Positions 23,371 to 31,173 of a DNA stretch of 34,081 nt are shown one piece after another (within the stretch, counting starts at the first letter, position 1; every line of letters starts with the position of its first letter). The notes under the pieces are model-generated. The model was not told where the DNA came from. It ran no database searches and saw only the letters and a list, made by a program, of their open reading frames with translations. The DNA is from Bacteroidales bacterium (lineage in GTDB: Bacteria; Bacteroidota; Bacteroidia; Bacteroidales; JAFGHD01), in NCBI GenBank assembly GCA_016939365.1, contig JAFGHD010000088.1, forward strand, positions 1 to 34,081, read 5' to 3'. Position numbers and translations under genes: made by a program.

Positions 23371-24724
23371 AATGACCCGAACGCAGTTGGATTTGTTTTT
23401 AAAAGACCGCAAGGTGTTCATTGCAGAAGAGCATAGGAAACGTAAGAGCCTTAGGTATTGGTTGTTCAGATTTCGCAGCATCCTGAAAAATCTCTCCTAC
23501 CGAATCAGCGGAAATATCATTTCCAAAATCCTTGCCCTCATATCCCTTCCCATCATTACCCGCGCCCTCGGGCCGGAGAACTATGGGAATTTCAGCCTGG
23601 TTACAGTCATCATCAACTATACCGCCGTACTGATCACATTCGGGATCGTACCTTTCGGTATTCGGGAAGTAGCTTCAGGTAAAAACCCTTTTGGTGTGAT
23701 CAGGCAGCTTCTCTCTGCCCGGATCATTTTTGCCGCAGTATCCATCCTGGTAAGCGCTCTGACGACATGGCTCATCTACAAGGATGACGGAGAATTTTAC
23801 CTGGTTATACTGGTAAGCTATATCGCTGTAGTCGCACAAGCCTTTAATATCGACTATTACTTTTACGGTAGCCGCAATATGCTGGTTCCGACCATCGCAC
23901 AACTTTCCGGGCAGGTGATATACGTGATGGGTGCAATCCTTTTCATCCGGAAACCGGAACATCTGGGCCTTCTGGTGTTTTTTTATTCTTTATACATGCT
24001 TGCCGATGCACTCGTCGGCCAGATCAGCTTCCTGGCATTGCACAAAAGACTGCCGGAGATTCGACTTTCAGTGCAAAATGCCATTTTTACACTGAAAACA
24101 ACTTTCAGACTTGGCATCGCTTCCAAATTGGAGCTTCTTATGACCTCCTTCCCCATCATTATTATCTCAGTTATGCTTGGCTCATATCAGCTGGGGCTTT
24201 TTTCAGCTGCTTTTCGATTTTTTTCGATCCTGTTGATCCTGTACCAGGCGATTATGCTTACCATGGCTCCCTATATCGTCAAACTCAAAGATGCAGGGAT
24301 AAATAAAAAAATCCGCTACATCCAGCTTTTGGTGGCGGGAGTTTTCTTTCTGGGGGCTTTTATGGGACTTTTCTTTTTCGGAATGGGAGAATGGACAGTG
24401 AACATTTTATTCGGGAAGTCATTCGGAGAATCCACACCGATCCTCAAACTAATCTGCCTGCTTATGATCCCCTTCTGGCCGGTGAATATGGCCCTGGGAT
24501 CCGTTCTGCTCTACTTTGGTTATGAAAAGAAGTACCTGTATGCCAATTTCTTTGCCGGTGGGTTCATTCTTTTGTTCACACCGCTTCTCATCACTTTTTT
24601 CTCGCTTAAAGGCTCGGTCATTGCTATAGGCATCTCGAATCTTGCCTCCATTATCGTTAACATGATATATATTAACCAGTTGTTGAATGGCCGGTTTATA
24701 AAGATCCGTATTAAAACCAGGTAA
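23360..24724 (+). CDS. wzx: Wzx-like polysaccharide flippase (MOP superfamily)
   Basis: The 454-residue polytopic protein begins with a basic N-terminal extension of about 40 residues. Next comes the Wzx opening YRISGNIISKILALISLPIITRALGPENYGNFSLV, in which the 'R-x-L-G-P-E-x-Y-G' motif is typical of the family, followed by roughly 12-14 membrane helices. Wzx turns undecaprenyl-diphosphate-linked repeat units to the periplasmic face for Wzy. The ATG at 23360 overlaps wzy by 11 bp; ATG 23372, one base after the wzy stop, is in frame and equally plausible. The next gene starts one base after its stop, so polymerase, flippase and glycosyltransferases are tightly packed. Confidence 0.9.
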   Translation: MWHEMTRTQLDLFLKDRKVFIAEEHRKRKSLRYWLFRFRSILKNLSYRISGNIISKILALISLPIITRALGPENYGNFSLVTVIINYTAVLITFGIVPFGIREVASGKNPFGVIRQLLSARIIFAAVSILVSALTTWLIYKDDGEFYLVILVSYIAVVAQAFNIDYYFYGSRNMLVPTIAQLSGQVIYVMGAILFIRKPEHLGLLVFFYSLYMLADALVGQISFLALHKRLPEIRLSVQNAIFTLKTTFRLGIASKLELLMTSFPIIIISVMLGSYQLGLFSAAFRFFSILLILYQAIMLTMAPYIVKLKDAGINKKIRYIQLLVAGVFFLGAFMGLFFFGMGEWTVNILFGKSFGESTPILKLICLLMIPFWPVNMALGSVLLYFGYEKKYLYANFFAGGFILLFTPLLITFFSLKGSVIAIGISNLASIIVNMIYINQLLNGRFIKIRIKTR

Positions 24725-24725
24725 A

Positions 24726-25769
24726 ATGAAAGTCATTCTGTTCCTGCCGGACGTGTATTCCCTGACGGAGATGTTCGTGAGCGGATTCAGGAATGTGGGA
24801 TGGGACGTCCAGCTTTACAACTATAAAGACCAGCTCCCGCGATGGAAGGTTAAAATGAACACGCAGACTTTCCGGTTGCCTCATAGAATGAGAAAAATCT
24901 GGGATAATAACTACCTGAAAAAAATCAATTATGACTATTTGAAAACGATTCGGTCTGAAAAGCCGGACCTGGTATTGGTCTACAACCACCAGATGCTGCT
25001 TCCGGAGACCGCCCGGGAGTTGAAAAAAATATGCAAACTTGCGTTTTTCCTTGGAGATAATCCCTATTACATCTTCAATATACCTTTTTACCTGACCCTC
25101 CTGTTTGAAGCCGATTATATCATGTGCCCAGACTCATTCTGGCTTGAGCAGCTTCGGTTGATCGGCATCAGAAACATTCATCATGATGTGCTGGGATACA
25201 GCAAAAACCTGAATTATATCAGGGAGGTAACGGAAGAAGAGAGGGTCCGCTTCGGCCACGATGTAGTATTTATTGGCAGCTGCTATAAAGACACCTGGGG
25301 GTTTAAGCGGGCCCTTTACCTGAATCAGTTTGCCCGCCTTGACCTCCGTATCTTTGGCAATTCAGCCTGGGCACGCTGGTTCGGATCATTCCCCGGACTC
25401 AGGGAAAAGATCGAGATTATGGATGAACGAATGAGTTTTGATTTGCTTAATACCATTTGTAATTGCTGCAAAGTCTATCCGGTCGAATCCAATCCCGGCC
25501 TGATCCATGGAACCCATTTGAGAATTTTCGAATGCATCGGTTCTGGAATACTGCCTATTGTGGATTACCGTAAGGATGTCGACATCCTGTTCAGGGATAT
25601 TGATATTCCGGTTGTGAAAGACTATAGAAGCGCATACGAAATCGCAAGCTTCTATATCGAGCATGATAACGAAAGGAGGGAACTTGTCAGCAATCTCAGG
25701 AAATATGTAGAAAATAAATTCCAGCCGGAACATGCCATCGAAAGGCTTATCAGCGGATTGTTCTCCTAA
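24726..25769 (+). CDS. CgeB-like glycosyltransferase
   Basis: The 347-residue protein has a GT-B layout. The N-terminal nucleotide-free domain opens MKVILFLPDVYSLTEMF and contains EKPDLVLVYNHQMLL. The C-terminal domain contains VVFIGSCY and the donor-binding stretch YPVESNPGLIHGTHLRIFECIGSGILPIVD, where HLRIFE resembles the R-x-(F/Y)-E motif of the CgeB/YkvP group (Glyco_trans_1_2). It would add one sugar to the lipid-linked repeat unit at the cytoplasmic face of the membrane. It starts one base after wzx and overlaps or abuts the next glycosyltransferase. Donor and acceptor cannot be read from the sequence. Confidence 0.75.
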   Translation: MKVILFLPDVYSLTEMFVSGFRNVGWDVQLYNYKDQLPRWKVKMNTQTFRLPHRMRKIWDNNYLKKINYDYLKTIRSEKPDLVLVYNHQMLLPETARELKKICKLAFFLGDNPYYIFNIPFYLTLLFEADYIMCPDSFWLEQLRLIGIRNIHHDVLGYSKNLNYIREVTEEERVRFGHDVVFIGSCYKDTWGFKRALYLNQFARLDLRIFGNSAWARWFGSFPGLREKIEIMDERMSFDLLNTICNCCKVYPVESNPGLIHGTHLRIFECIGSGILPIVDYRKDVDILFRDIDIPVVKDYRSAYEIASFYIEHDNERRELVSNLRKYVENKFQPEHAIERLISGLFS

Positions 25770-26835
25770 GCCGGTGACTCTGGTCATCTGGAAAGCTTCC
25801 ATGGGGGGGATCGAAAAATCCCTGACCAGCTACCTGAGTGGGCTTGGAAGTGATTTTTCCTTTACCTTATATTCTCTGAGACCTGTCCATGAAATGCCGG
25901 GATTCTACCATGACCTCCTTCATGATTTCAGGCAAAACCGTCACAATGGTGCTGCCCTCTATATTGATTTCCTGAAATACCTCTTTCTCCACCGACACCA
26001 TATTTTCCACCTTTTCAATGCCGGCCCCTTGATTCTGCTGATGACAGCCCTGTTGTGCCGGCGTAAGGTGGTATACCATATCAGGGGTACTGTTTACTGG
26101 AAAAAATCATGGCAGAAACCGGTACGAAAGATGTTATGGAGGCTGGCAGGATATACCAAAGCCGAATTCATCGCCAACTCTAAATACAGCCGGTCGGTTT
26201 TTAACCGGCTGGTGTTACCGGGAAAGAAAGTCAGGATCATTTACAATCCAATCGACGTTAAGTTTTTTGCAGGCCTGGATAAAACAAGTTCCGAACGAAT
26301 CCGGATTTCCTATATCGGGAGACTCGTGGAGGGAAAGAATCTTCACATCTGGATTGACTGTGCAAAATATCTCCTGGATAACGGAGTAAACGCCGTGTTC
26401 CGTATGACCGGAGACGGACCCCTCAGAGATCACCTGGAAGAAAAAACAAATCAACTGGGGATCAGTTCCTTTTTCCGGTTTGATGGTTTCATTAATCAGG
26501 TGGAAAAGGTCTATCGCGAAACGGATGTGGTATTATTTCTGTCAGAGTATGAATCTTTCGGTAACATTGCCGTAGAAGCTATTGTAAGCAGAACCCCCAT
26601 CATCGCCTCTTCAATTCCCTCTATGAAGGAGATATTCATGGAGTTCCCCGAGTTCCTGGTTGACCTGGACCGAAAAGATCTTTTCGAACAGATACTGCTG
26701 AAGGTAATTGATCTGGAATCCTTGAAAAAATCAGCCACAGAGGCGCGTGAACTGTTTATTAAGAGATTCAGGCCAGAGGAACACCTCGAGATGATCCGGA
26801 AAGTTTATCTTGATGAAGAGAAATCTGTCAAATAA
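25732..26835 (+). CDS. GT4-family glycosyltransferase
   Basis: The protein has 367 residues from ATG 25732, or 353 from GTG 25774. The GT4 GT-B fold shows VTLVIWKASMGGIEKSL at the N terminus, an acceptor-side segment with HLFNAGPLILLM, the domain-linking VRIIYNPIDVKFF, the donor-domain opening RISYIGRLVEGKNLHIWI, and the EX7E-type motif SEYESFGNIAVEAIVSRTPII. These enzymes are retaining glycosyltransferases using nucleotide sugars. The ATG start overlaps the previous gene by 38 bp; the GTG begins 4 bp after its stop and gives the usual GT4 N terminus, so 25774 may be the true start. It overlaps the deacetylase gene by 23 bp. Confidence 0.85.
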   Translation: MPSKGLSADCSPKPVTLVIWKASMGGIEKSLTSYLSGLGSDFSFTLYSLRPVHEMPGFYHDLLHDFRQNRHNGAALYIDFLKYLFLHRHHIFHLFNAGPLILLMTALLCRRKVVYHIRGTVYWKKSWQKPVRKMLWRLAGYTKAEFIANSKYSRSVFNRLVLPGKKVRIIYNPIDVKFFAGLDKTSSERIRISYIGRLVEGKNLHIWIDCAKYLLDNGVNAVFRMTGDGPLRDHLEEKTNQLGISSFFRFDGFINQVEKVYRETDVVLFLSEYESFGNIAVEAIVSRTPIIASSIPSMKEIFMEFPEFLVDLDRKDLFEQILLKVIDLESLKKSATEARELFIKRFRPEEHLEMIRKVYLDEEKSVK

Positions 26836-27979
26836 CATCCCGGTGGTTTATTACCACTCGGTGGCACCCACCAGGCATCCCGACTGGTCAAAATCATTCC
26901 TTACCCTGGAAATGAAGTTCTTTGATGCGCAGTTGAAGTATTTTTCACGTCATTATCAGGGAGTTTTCCTGGATGAGGTCTACCAACAGCTAAGAACCCA
27001 GGAAGCCGGAGGAAAGCCGCGGATCTGCATCACTTTCGACGATGGCTACCTGGACAGTTTTGTATATGTTTATCCTTTACTGAAAAAGTACAAGATAAAG
27101 GCAACGGTTTTTGTCAGTCCGGAGTTTGTCGATCCACGACCGGTGGTCCGACCCACACTGGATGATTACTGGAGCGGAGCAGTCAGCATGAAGAATCTCA
27201 ATTCATGGGGATTTCTTTCATGGGATGAAATGAACCAAATGGTAACAAGTGGCTGGGTGGACATCCAATCCCATACCATGACCCATACCAAGTACTTTGT
27301 TTCGGATAAGCTCACCGGGTTTCACCATCCGGGAACGAAAAATACATACCCGCTATGGAACCGGTTTCCAGAGGGAAAACCGTTCTATATCGATGACCGC
27401 GTGCGGTTCGAAAGCCTCCTGCCTTTCGGATTCCCCTCTTTCGAACAGGTCTCGGCCATCATTGCCCGAAGGGTGGAAATCAATCCCGGTTTCACGGCGG
27501 AAGTTGTCGATCATCTGAAGGATTATCCTTTCCACAGTTACAGGTTCGAGCAGGCCTTCTCATGGATAAAATCCATTTACAATCACTACCGAAGGGAAGG
27601 CACTCTGTTACTTTCTGTCGAAACGGAAGAGCAGTATGAGAAGCGGATAGAATGGGAGCTGGCCCATTCCCGGAGGATCATTATGGAAAAACTCGGTAAA
27701 AGCGTCGATTTCTGCTGCTGGCCTCATGGCGACAATAACCACTTTGCCCACCGGAAAGCCATTAGCCTGGGATACCTCGCTTCCACAAGGGGGAAATCCC
27801 GCCCGGGAGATGGGGAAAAACCATATGAGCGAATACCGGGTCGCATCGGTGTCAATAAAGTGAGTAACAATTTGGCATTATCTACCGTAAAGGCTGTATA
27901 TAAGATCAGAAGCGCTGAAAACAGGCAACCCTGGGCCCTTATCAGCAGAATTTATGAATTGACTCGAAAAAAGGCATGA
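26813..27979 (+). CDS. Polysaccharide deacetylase (NodB/CE4-like)
   Basis: The 388-residue protein contains the CE4 motifs: MT1 ITFDDGYLDSF (TFDDGY at 74-79, with the catalytic base and metal aspartates) and MT2 SHTMTH (153-158, metal-binding histidines). A further WPHG motif lies near residue 300, in the place of the WPYG-type motif of related deacetylases. A long insert of about 110 residues separates MT2 from the C-terminal part. No signal peptide is seen, so it is probably cytoplasmic and could N-deacetylate a lipid-linked intermediate, exposing an amine. TTG 26810 is also open; ATG 26813 is chosen. It overlaps the preceding glycosyltransferase by 23 bp and the following ATP-grasp gene by ATGA. 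Confidence 0.85.
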   Translation: MKRNLSNNIPVVYYHSVAPTRHPDWSKSFLTLEMKFFDAQLKYFSRHYQGVFLDEVYQQLRTQEAGGKPRICITFDDGYLDSFVYVYPLLKKYKIKATVFVSPEFVDPRPVVRPTLDDYWSGAVSMKNLNSWGFLSWDEMNQMVTSGWVDIQSHTMTHTKYFVSDKLTGFHHPGTKNTYPLWNRFPEGKPFYIDDRVRFESLLPFGFPSFEQVSAIIARRVEINPGFTAEVVDHLKDYPFHSYRFEQAFSWIKSIYNHYRREGTLLLSVETEEQYEKRIEWELAHSRRIIMEKLGKSVDFCCWPHGDNNHFAHRKAISLGYLASTRGKSRPGDGEKPYERIPGRIGVNKVSNNLALSTVKAVYKIRSAENRQPWALISRIYELTRKKA

Positions 27980-29133
27980 CAGCAAACTATACACAACGTA
28001 CATCCCCTGGCAAAAGGGCTGATGACTTCCGGCTGGTCATTTTGCGAAATGAAAGTGAGTATGACCACCTTGAGTGGGTGGAGTCCATCAGTAGAAGCAC
28101 GAGACCCATCAGCTTGGTTATCATTGATCTGACCAGGGATGACTGGTATGAAAAGGTTGCTGCAGAAGCTGGTGCAGACTGCTTCATTGTAAGACCCCCA
28201 GGTGCCACGGCATATTTCAAGCAACTCTATGACGAAAGGCTTTTCATCATTAGATATGTGCTCGGAAAAAATATCTATCCCACCTATGAAGAAGTGGCTA
28301 TTTATGAGAACAAGAGGATGCTTGATTATTGGATGAAAGCCAATAACGTGCCACACCCGGCAACAAGGATCTTTTACCATTTGGAAGATGCCCTTTATTT
28401 TACCGAACGATGCAATCTGCCCGTGGTAGGGAAAACGGCCATCGGGGCCGGCGGCTCCGGGGTGAGGATATTCAGGGAAAGATCGCAACTGAAAACCTAT
28501 ATCCTGAAGACTTTTTCGGATAAAGGCCTGATGAGGACATGGGGACCAAACCTCAGGAAAGGGAACATTCCGAAACGGATACTGAAAAGACTTGCCCATA
28601 TTCCCTCTACCATATCCTATTTCCGGAAGAAACACCAGCAGGCTACCGTTGATCCTCAAAAGTGGTTCGTCATTCTCCAGGATTTCATACCTGCGGAATT
28701 TGAATGGCGGTGTGTCCGTATCGGTGACTCCTTTTTTGGACATAAAAAGCTACCCGGAAAGGGAGAACTCATCAGTGGCACCTCCCGGGTAAGCTGGGAG
28801 GTGCCACCACCACGACTGCTTGATTTTATTGAGGAAGTAACTGATAAAAGAGGATTTTACAGCCAGGCGGTTGACCTCTTTGAGGATGCGGCCGGGAATT
28901 ATTTTGTCAATGAGCTTCAGTGTTACTTCGGTTCCAAAAATCCCCATCAAATGCTCAGGAACGGAGTACCGGGAAGATTTGTCAGAAAGGGAAAGGAATG
29001 GATTTTTGAGGAGGGAACATTCAACACCAATAATTCGCATGATCTCAGGCTGTCACATGTCATCAGCCTGATTGATCAGGGCTTGTTTAGTAAAAAAAGA
29101 AAACCACAGGACAACTCAGCCAGTCAAACCTGA
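27976..29133 (+). CDS. ATP-grasp ligase-like protein
   Basis: The 385-residue protein is recognised as ATP-grasp from the nucleotide lysine and glycine-rich loop in VVGKTAIGAGGSGVRIF (residues ~150-166), the strand KWFVILQDFIPAEFEWRCVRIG (~229-250) and the metal-binding end VDLFEDAAGNYFVNELQCYFG (~299-319). The N-terminal ~100 residues form a PreATP-grasp-type domain. RimK/carboxylate-amine ligases are the nearest broad group. ATGA overlap with the deacetylase upstream, and a 3-bp gap to the AsnB-like gene downstream, suggest the three act on one intermediate. One option is that the deacetylase exposes an amine to which this enzyme joins a carboxylate. The substrate is not known. Confidence 0.75.
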   Translation: MTANYTQRTSPGKRADDFRLVILRNESEYDHLEWVESISRSTRPISLVIIDLTRDDWYEKVAAEAGADCFIVRPPGATAYFKQLYDERLFIIRYVLGKNIYPTYEEVAIYENKRMLDYWMKANNVPHPATRIFYHLEDALYFTERCNLPVVGKTAIGAGGSGVRIFRERSQLKTYILKTFSDKGLMRTWGPNLRKGNIPKRILKRLAHIPSTISYFRKKHQQATVDPQKWFVILQDFIPAEFEWRCVRIGDSFFGHKKLPGKGELISGTSRVSWEVPPPRLLDFIEEVTDKRGFYSQAVDLFEDAAGNYFVNELQCYFGSKNPHQMLRNGVPGRFVRKGKEWIFEEGTFNTNNSHDLRLSHVISLIDQGLFSKKRKPQDNSASQT

Positions 29134-29136
29134 ATT

Positions 29137-30981
29137 ATGTCAGGACTTTTCGGAATCATTGCCAAAAAGGGAATCATTGATGAGCCCCTGAAACCCGTCC
29201 TCCGGAAGATCTTCCTGGAGATGAGAAAACATGACAGGTATGCAGATATAGCTGAGTTCGGAAATGCTACCGTGTTGGTGTCCAATCTCCATCGCTCAGA
29301 TCATTCCCGGAATAAGGGACAGTATTCAGTCTTCATTGAAGGGGATCTTTTTTCTGCATTGCCACCCGGGAAACTGAATGTCGGGGCGGGCATATCCGCC
29401 GGACATATCAATGATAATGACCTGCTTTCAGACATTTTGGAGTTGAAAGGCGAGCAATTGGTTCACCATATCAAGGGACAGTACAATGTAATCTGCAGGA
29501 ACAATTCTGATGAAAGCTACTTCGTTTTCAATGACATCCTGGGAATCAAGCCGCTCTATCTTTGGGAAAACAATCAATTCTGGTTACTGTCATCCGAACT
29601 CAAATACCTCAGGTATCTTCCGTTTTTTGAAACCGATATTGACCGGATCTCATTGATCGAATTTTTTCTTTTCAATTTTCCTCTGGCGGAAAGAACATTT
29701 TTTCTAAAGGTCAAACTGATCCGTCCCGGTAGCATACTCCGTTTCAAGGGAGACCGGATGGAAATAAATACCTATTTCGATCACATGTCCCTGTTTCAGG
29801 ATAATTTGTTAAGCAAGAATGAAAGCCTCGAATTGCTGAATAGTGTGTTTTCTGAAGTCGTCAACTCATACCTGCCCCGAAACGATAAATTCGCGATTTC
29901 ACTAACCGGTGGATTTGACGGCAGAACCATTTTATCGGTAATCAGAAATCCGGAAAATTTACTGACCTATACTTTTGGGACACATGAATCTTCCGATATC
30001 AAGGTGGCAAGGCAGATTAGTGAAGTTTTGAATCTGATGCACCATACCTTTTATATTGATGACCATTACTACCGCGAATCATTCTTTGACTGCTCCGAGG
30101 AGCTGGTGTGGCGGTCTGACAGTCTCGCAACCTTCGTCAGGTCACATTATATTCATGCATTCAGAGAGCTTGAAAGAAAATGTGACGTTGTTCTCTCAGG
30201 CAATGGAGGCAGCGAGCTGTTCAGGGTGATATACAAGGGAGGAGCTGTGGTTTCACCCATGTTCATTGAATTGCTGATGAACAGTACAGACCTGAGGCAT
30301 ACACTGGTTACACACATAAACGATTCATTGGCGCTCCGCCTCATCAAAGGATTCACTCCGGCTGTCAGGGAAGAATTGATTGAATCCGTCCGTACTGAAC
30401 TCGATCCTTACATCTTCTCAGTGCGGAAAAACAGGGGAATGAACCTTTTCCTGCTCCAGGAGACCATCAGGAAATATTTCGGTATAGAAATGAAGATTGA
30501 AAGCTTTCATGCCCTGAACAGATCTCCTTACATTGATAAAGACTTTCTGATCGCTATCAACAAAACCCCCTTCTCCTCGGCCTATCAGAGCACCTTGACC
30601 CGAAATCCCATCCTCAGAATGAAGGGGCAATATCTCTATTCATATGTCATGGAACGCAACCATCCGCTCCTGGCAAGAATGAAAACCAACAGAGGATACA
30701 GCCCCCACGACGTCTATTCCATATGGCGCAACTTTCGCATTCTCATTCCCTATATCAATAAATTTTTGATGAAAAAGGAGAATGCCTTCAACACATTCAT
30801 GTCTGCCGAATTGTTCTATTCACGACATCTAAACGATCCACAGACCGATAATCCATTTATGAACAGAGCGTTATTGACAGATATGTTCCGTAGTCAACTG
30901 TGGAAAGGTCACCTCTCCGATTTCGCCAAGGCCGTTTCATGGTCATTATGGTACCACCGACTGATGGGAAATCAATCATGA
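29137..30981 (+). CDS. Asparagine-synthase-like protein lacking the glutaminase cysteine
   Basis: This 614-residue protein has the AsnB two-domain layout: an N-terminal Ntn-type glutaminase-like domain (about 1-215) and a C-terminal PP-loop synthetase domain (about 230-560). In active AsnB the mature chain begins with Cys; here it reads MSGLFG, with serine in that place. The PP-loop, normally SGGLDSS, is SLTGGFDGR (255-263). It may therefore not hydrolyse glutamine, and could use free ammonia, an amine made elsewhere, or an intramolecular amine as beta-lactam synthetase does. Proteins of this variant type occur in exopolysaccharide loci. The position after the ATP-grasp gene and before the WbpG-like gene suggests amide formation on a uronate or an amino-acyl group. 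Confidence 0.8.
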   Translation: MSGLFGIIAKKGIIDEPLKPVLRKIFLEMRKHDRYADIAEFGNATVLVSNLHRSDHSRNKGQYSVFIEGDLFSALPPGKLNVGAGISAGHINDNDLLSDILELKGEQLVHHIKGQYNVICRNNSDESYFVFNDILGIKPLYLWENNQFWLLSSELKYLRYLPFFETDIDRISLIEFFLFNFPLAERTFFLKVKLIRPGSILRFKGDRMEINTYFDHMSLFQDNLLSKNESLELLNSVFSEVVNSYLPRNDKFAISLTGGFDGRTILSVIRNPENLLTYTFGTHESSDIKVARQISEVLNLMHHTFYIDDHYYRESFFDCSEELVWRSDSLATFVRSHYIHAFRELERKCDVVLSGNGGSELFRVIYKGGAVVSPMFIELLMNSTDLRHTLVTHINDSLALRLIKGFTPAVREELIESVRTELDPYIFSVRKNRGMNLFLLQETIRKYFGIEMKIESFHALNRSPYIDKDFLIAINKTPFSSAYQSTLTRNPILRMKGQYLYSYVMERNHPLLARMKTNRGYSPHDVYSIWRNFRILIPYINKFLMKKENAFNTFMSAELFYSRHLNDPQTDNPFMNRALLTDMFRSQLWKGHLSDFAKAVSWSLWYHRLMGNQS

Positions 30982-31030
30982 GACCCCGGGAATAGATATT
31001 TCCTGCAGATTCTTTAAGGTAAGTATTTCA

Positions 31031-31057
31031 TCAACCATTGCTTTGCCTGATGGTTGA
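31031..31057 (+). other. Perfect inverted repeat before the WbpG-like gene
   Basis: TCAACCAT (31031-31038) is exactly complementary to ATGGTTGA (31050-31057) around an 11-base loop. It lies in the 192-base gap after the AsnB-like gene, about 30 bases upstream of a -7-like box. No U-run follows. It may be an operator or a hairpin at the end of the upstream transcript. Confidence 0.35.
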
Positions 31058-31088
31058 AACCTGTGAACTCCGAGTGCGAAAAGAAGGT

Positions 31089-31096
31089 TAATTTTG
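31089..31096 (+). promoter_or_regulatory. Candidate -7 box for the WbpG-like operon
   Basis: TAATTTTG matches TAnnTTTG and lies 78 bases before ATG 31174. A convincing -33 TTTG is missing (TGTG at 31062-31065 is 23 bp away). The wide gap in an otherwise packed cluster supports a promoter here. Confidence 0.4.
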
Positions 31097-31173
31097 GAGC
31101 CTTCTTAAACCATTGACCACTTTGGAAATCCATCTGCCAGGAGCGTTTTTAACGAACTCAACAAGCAATTGTT

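Noticed and set aside
27952-28743. 263-codon - strand frame opposite the second ATP-grasp gene.
   Set aside because: Antisense shadow of a gene with recognisable ATP-grasp motifs; composition is not protein-like.
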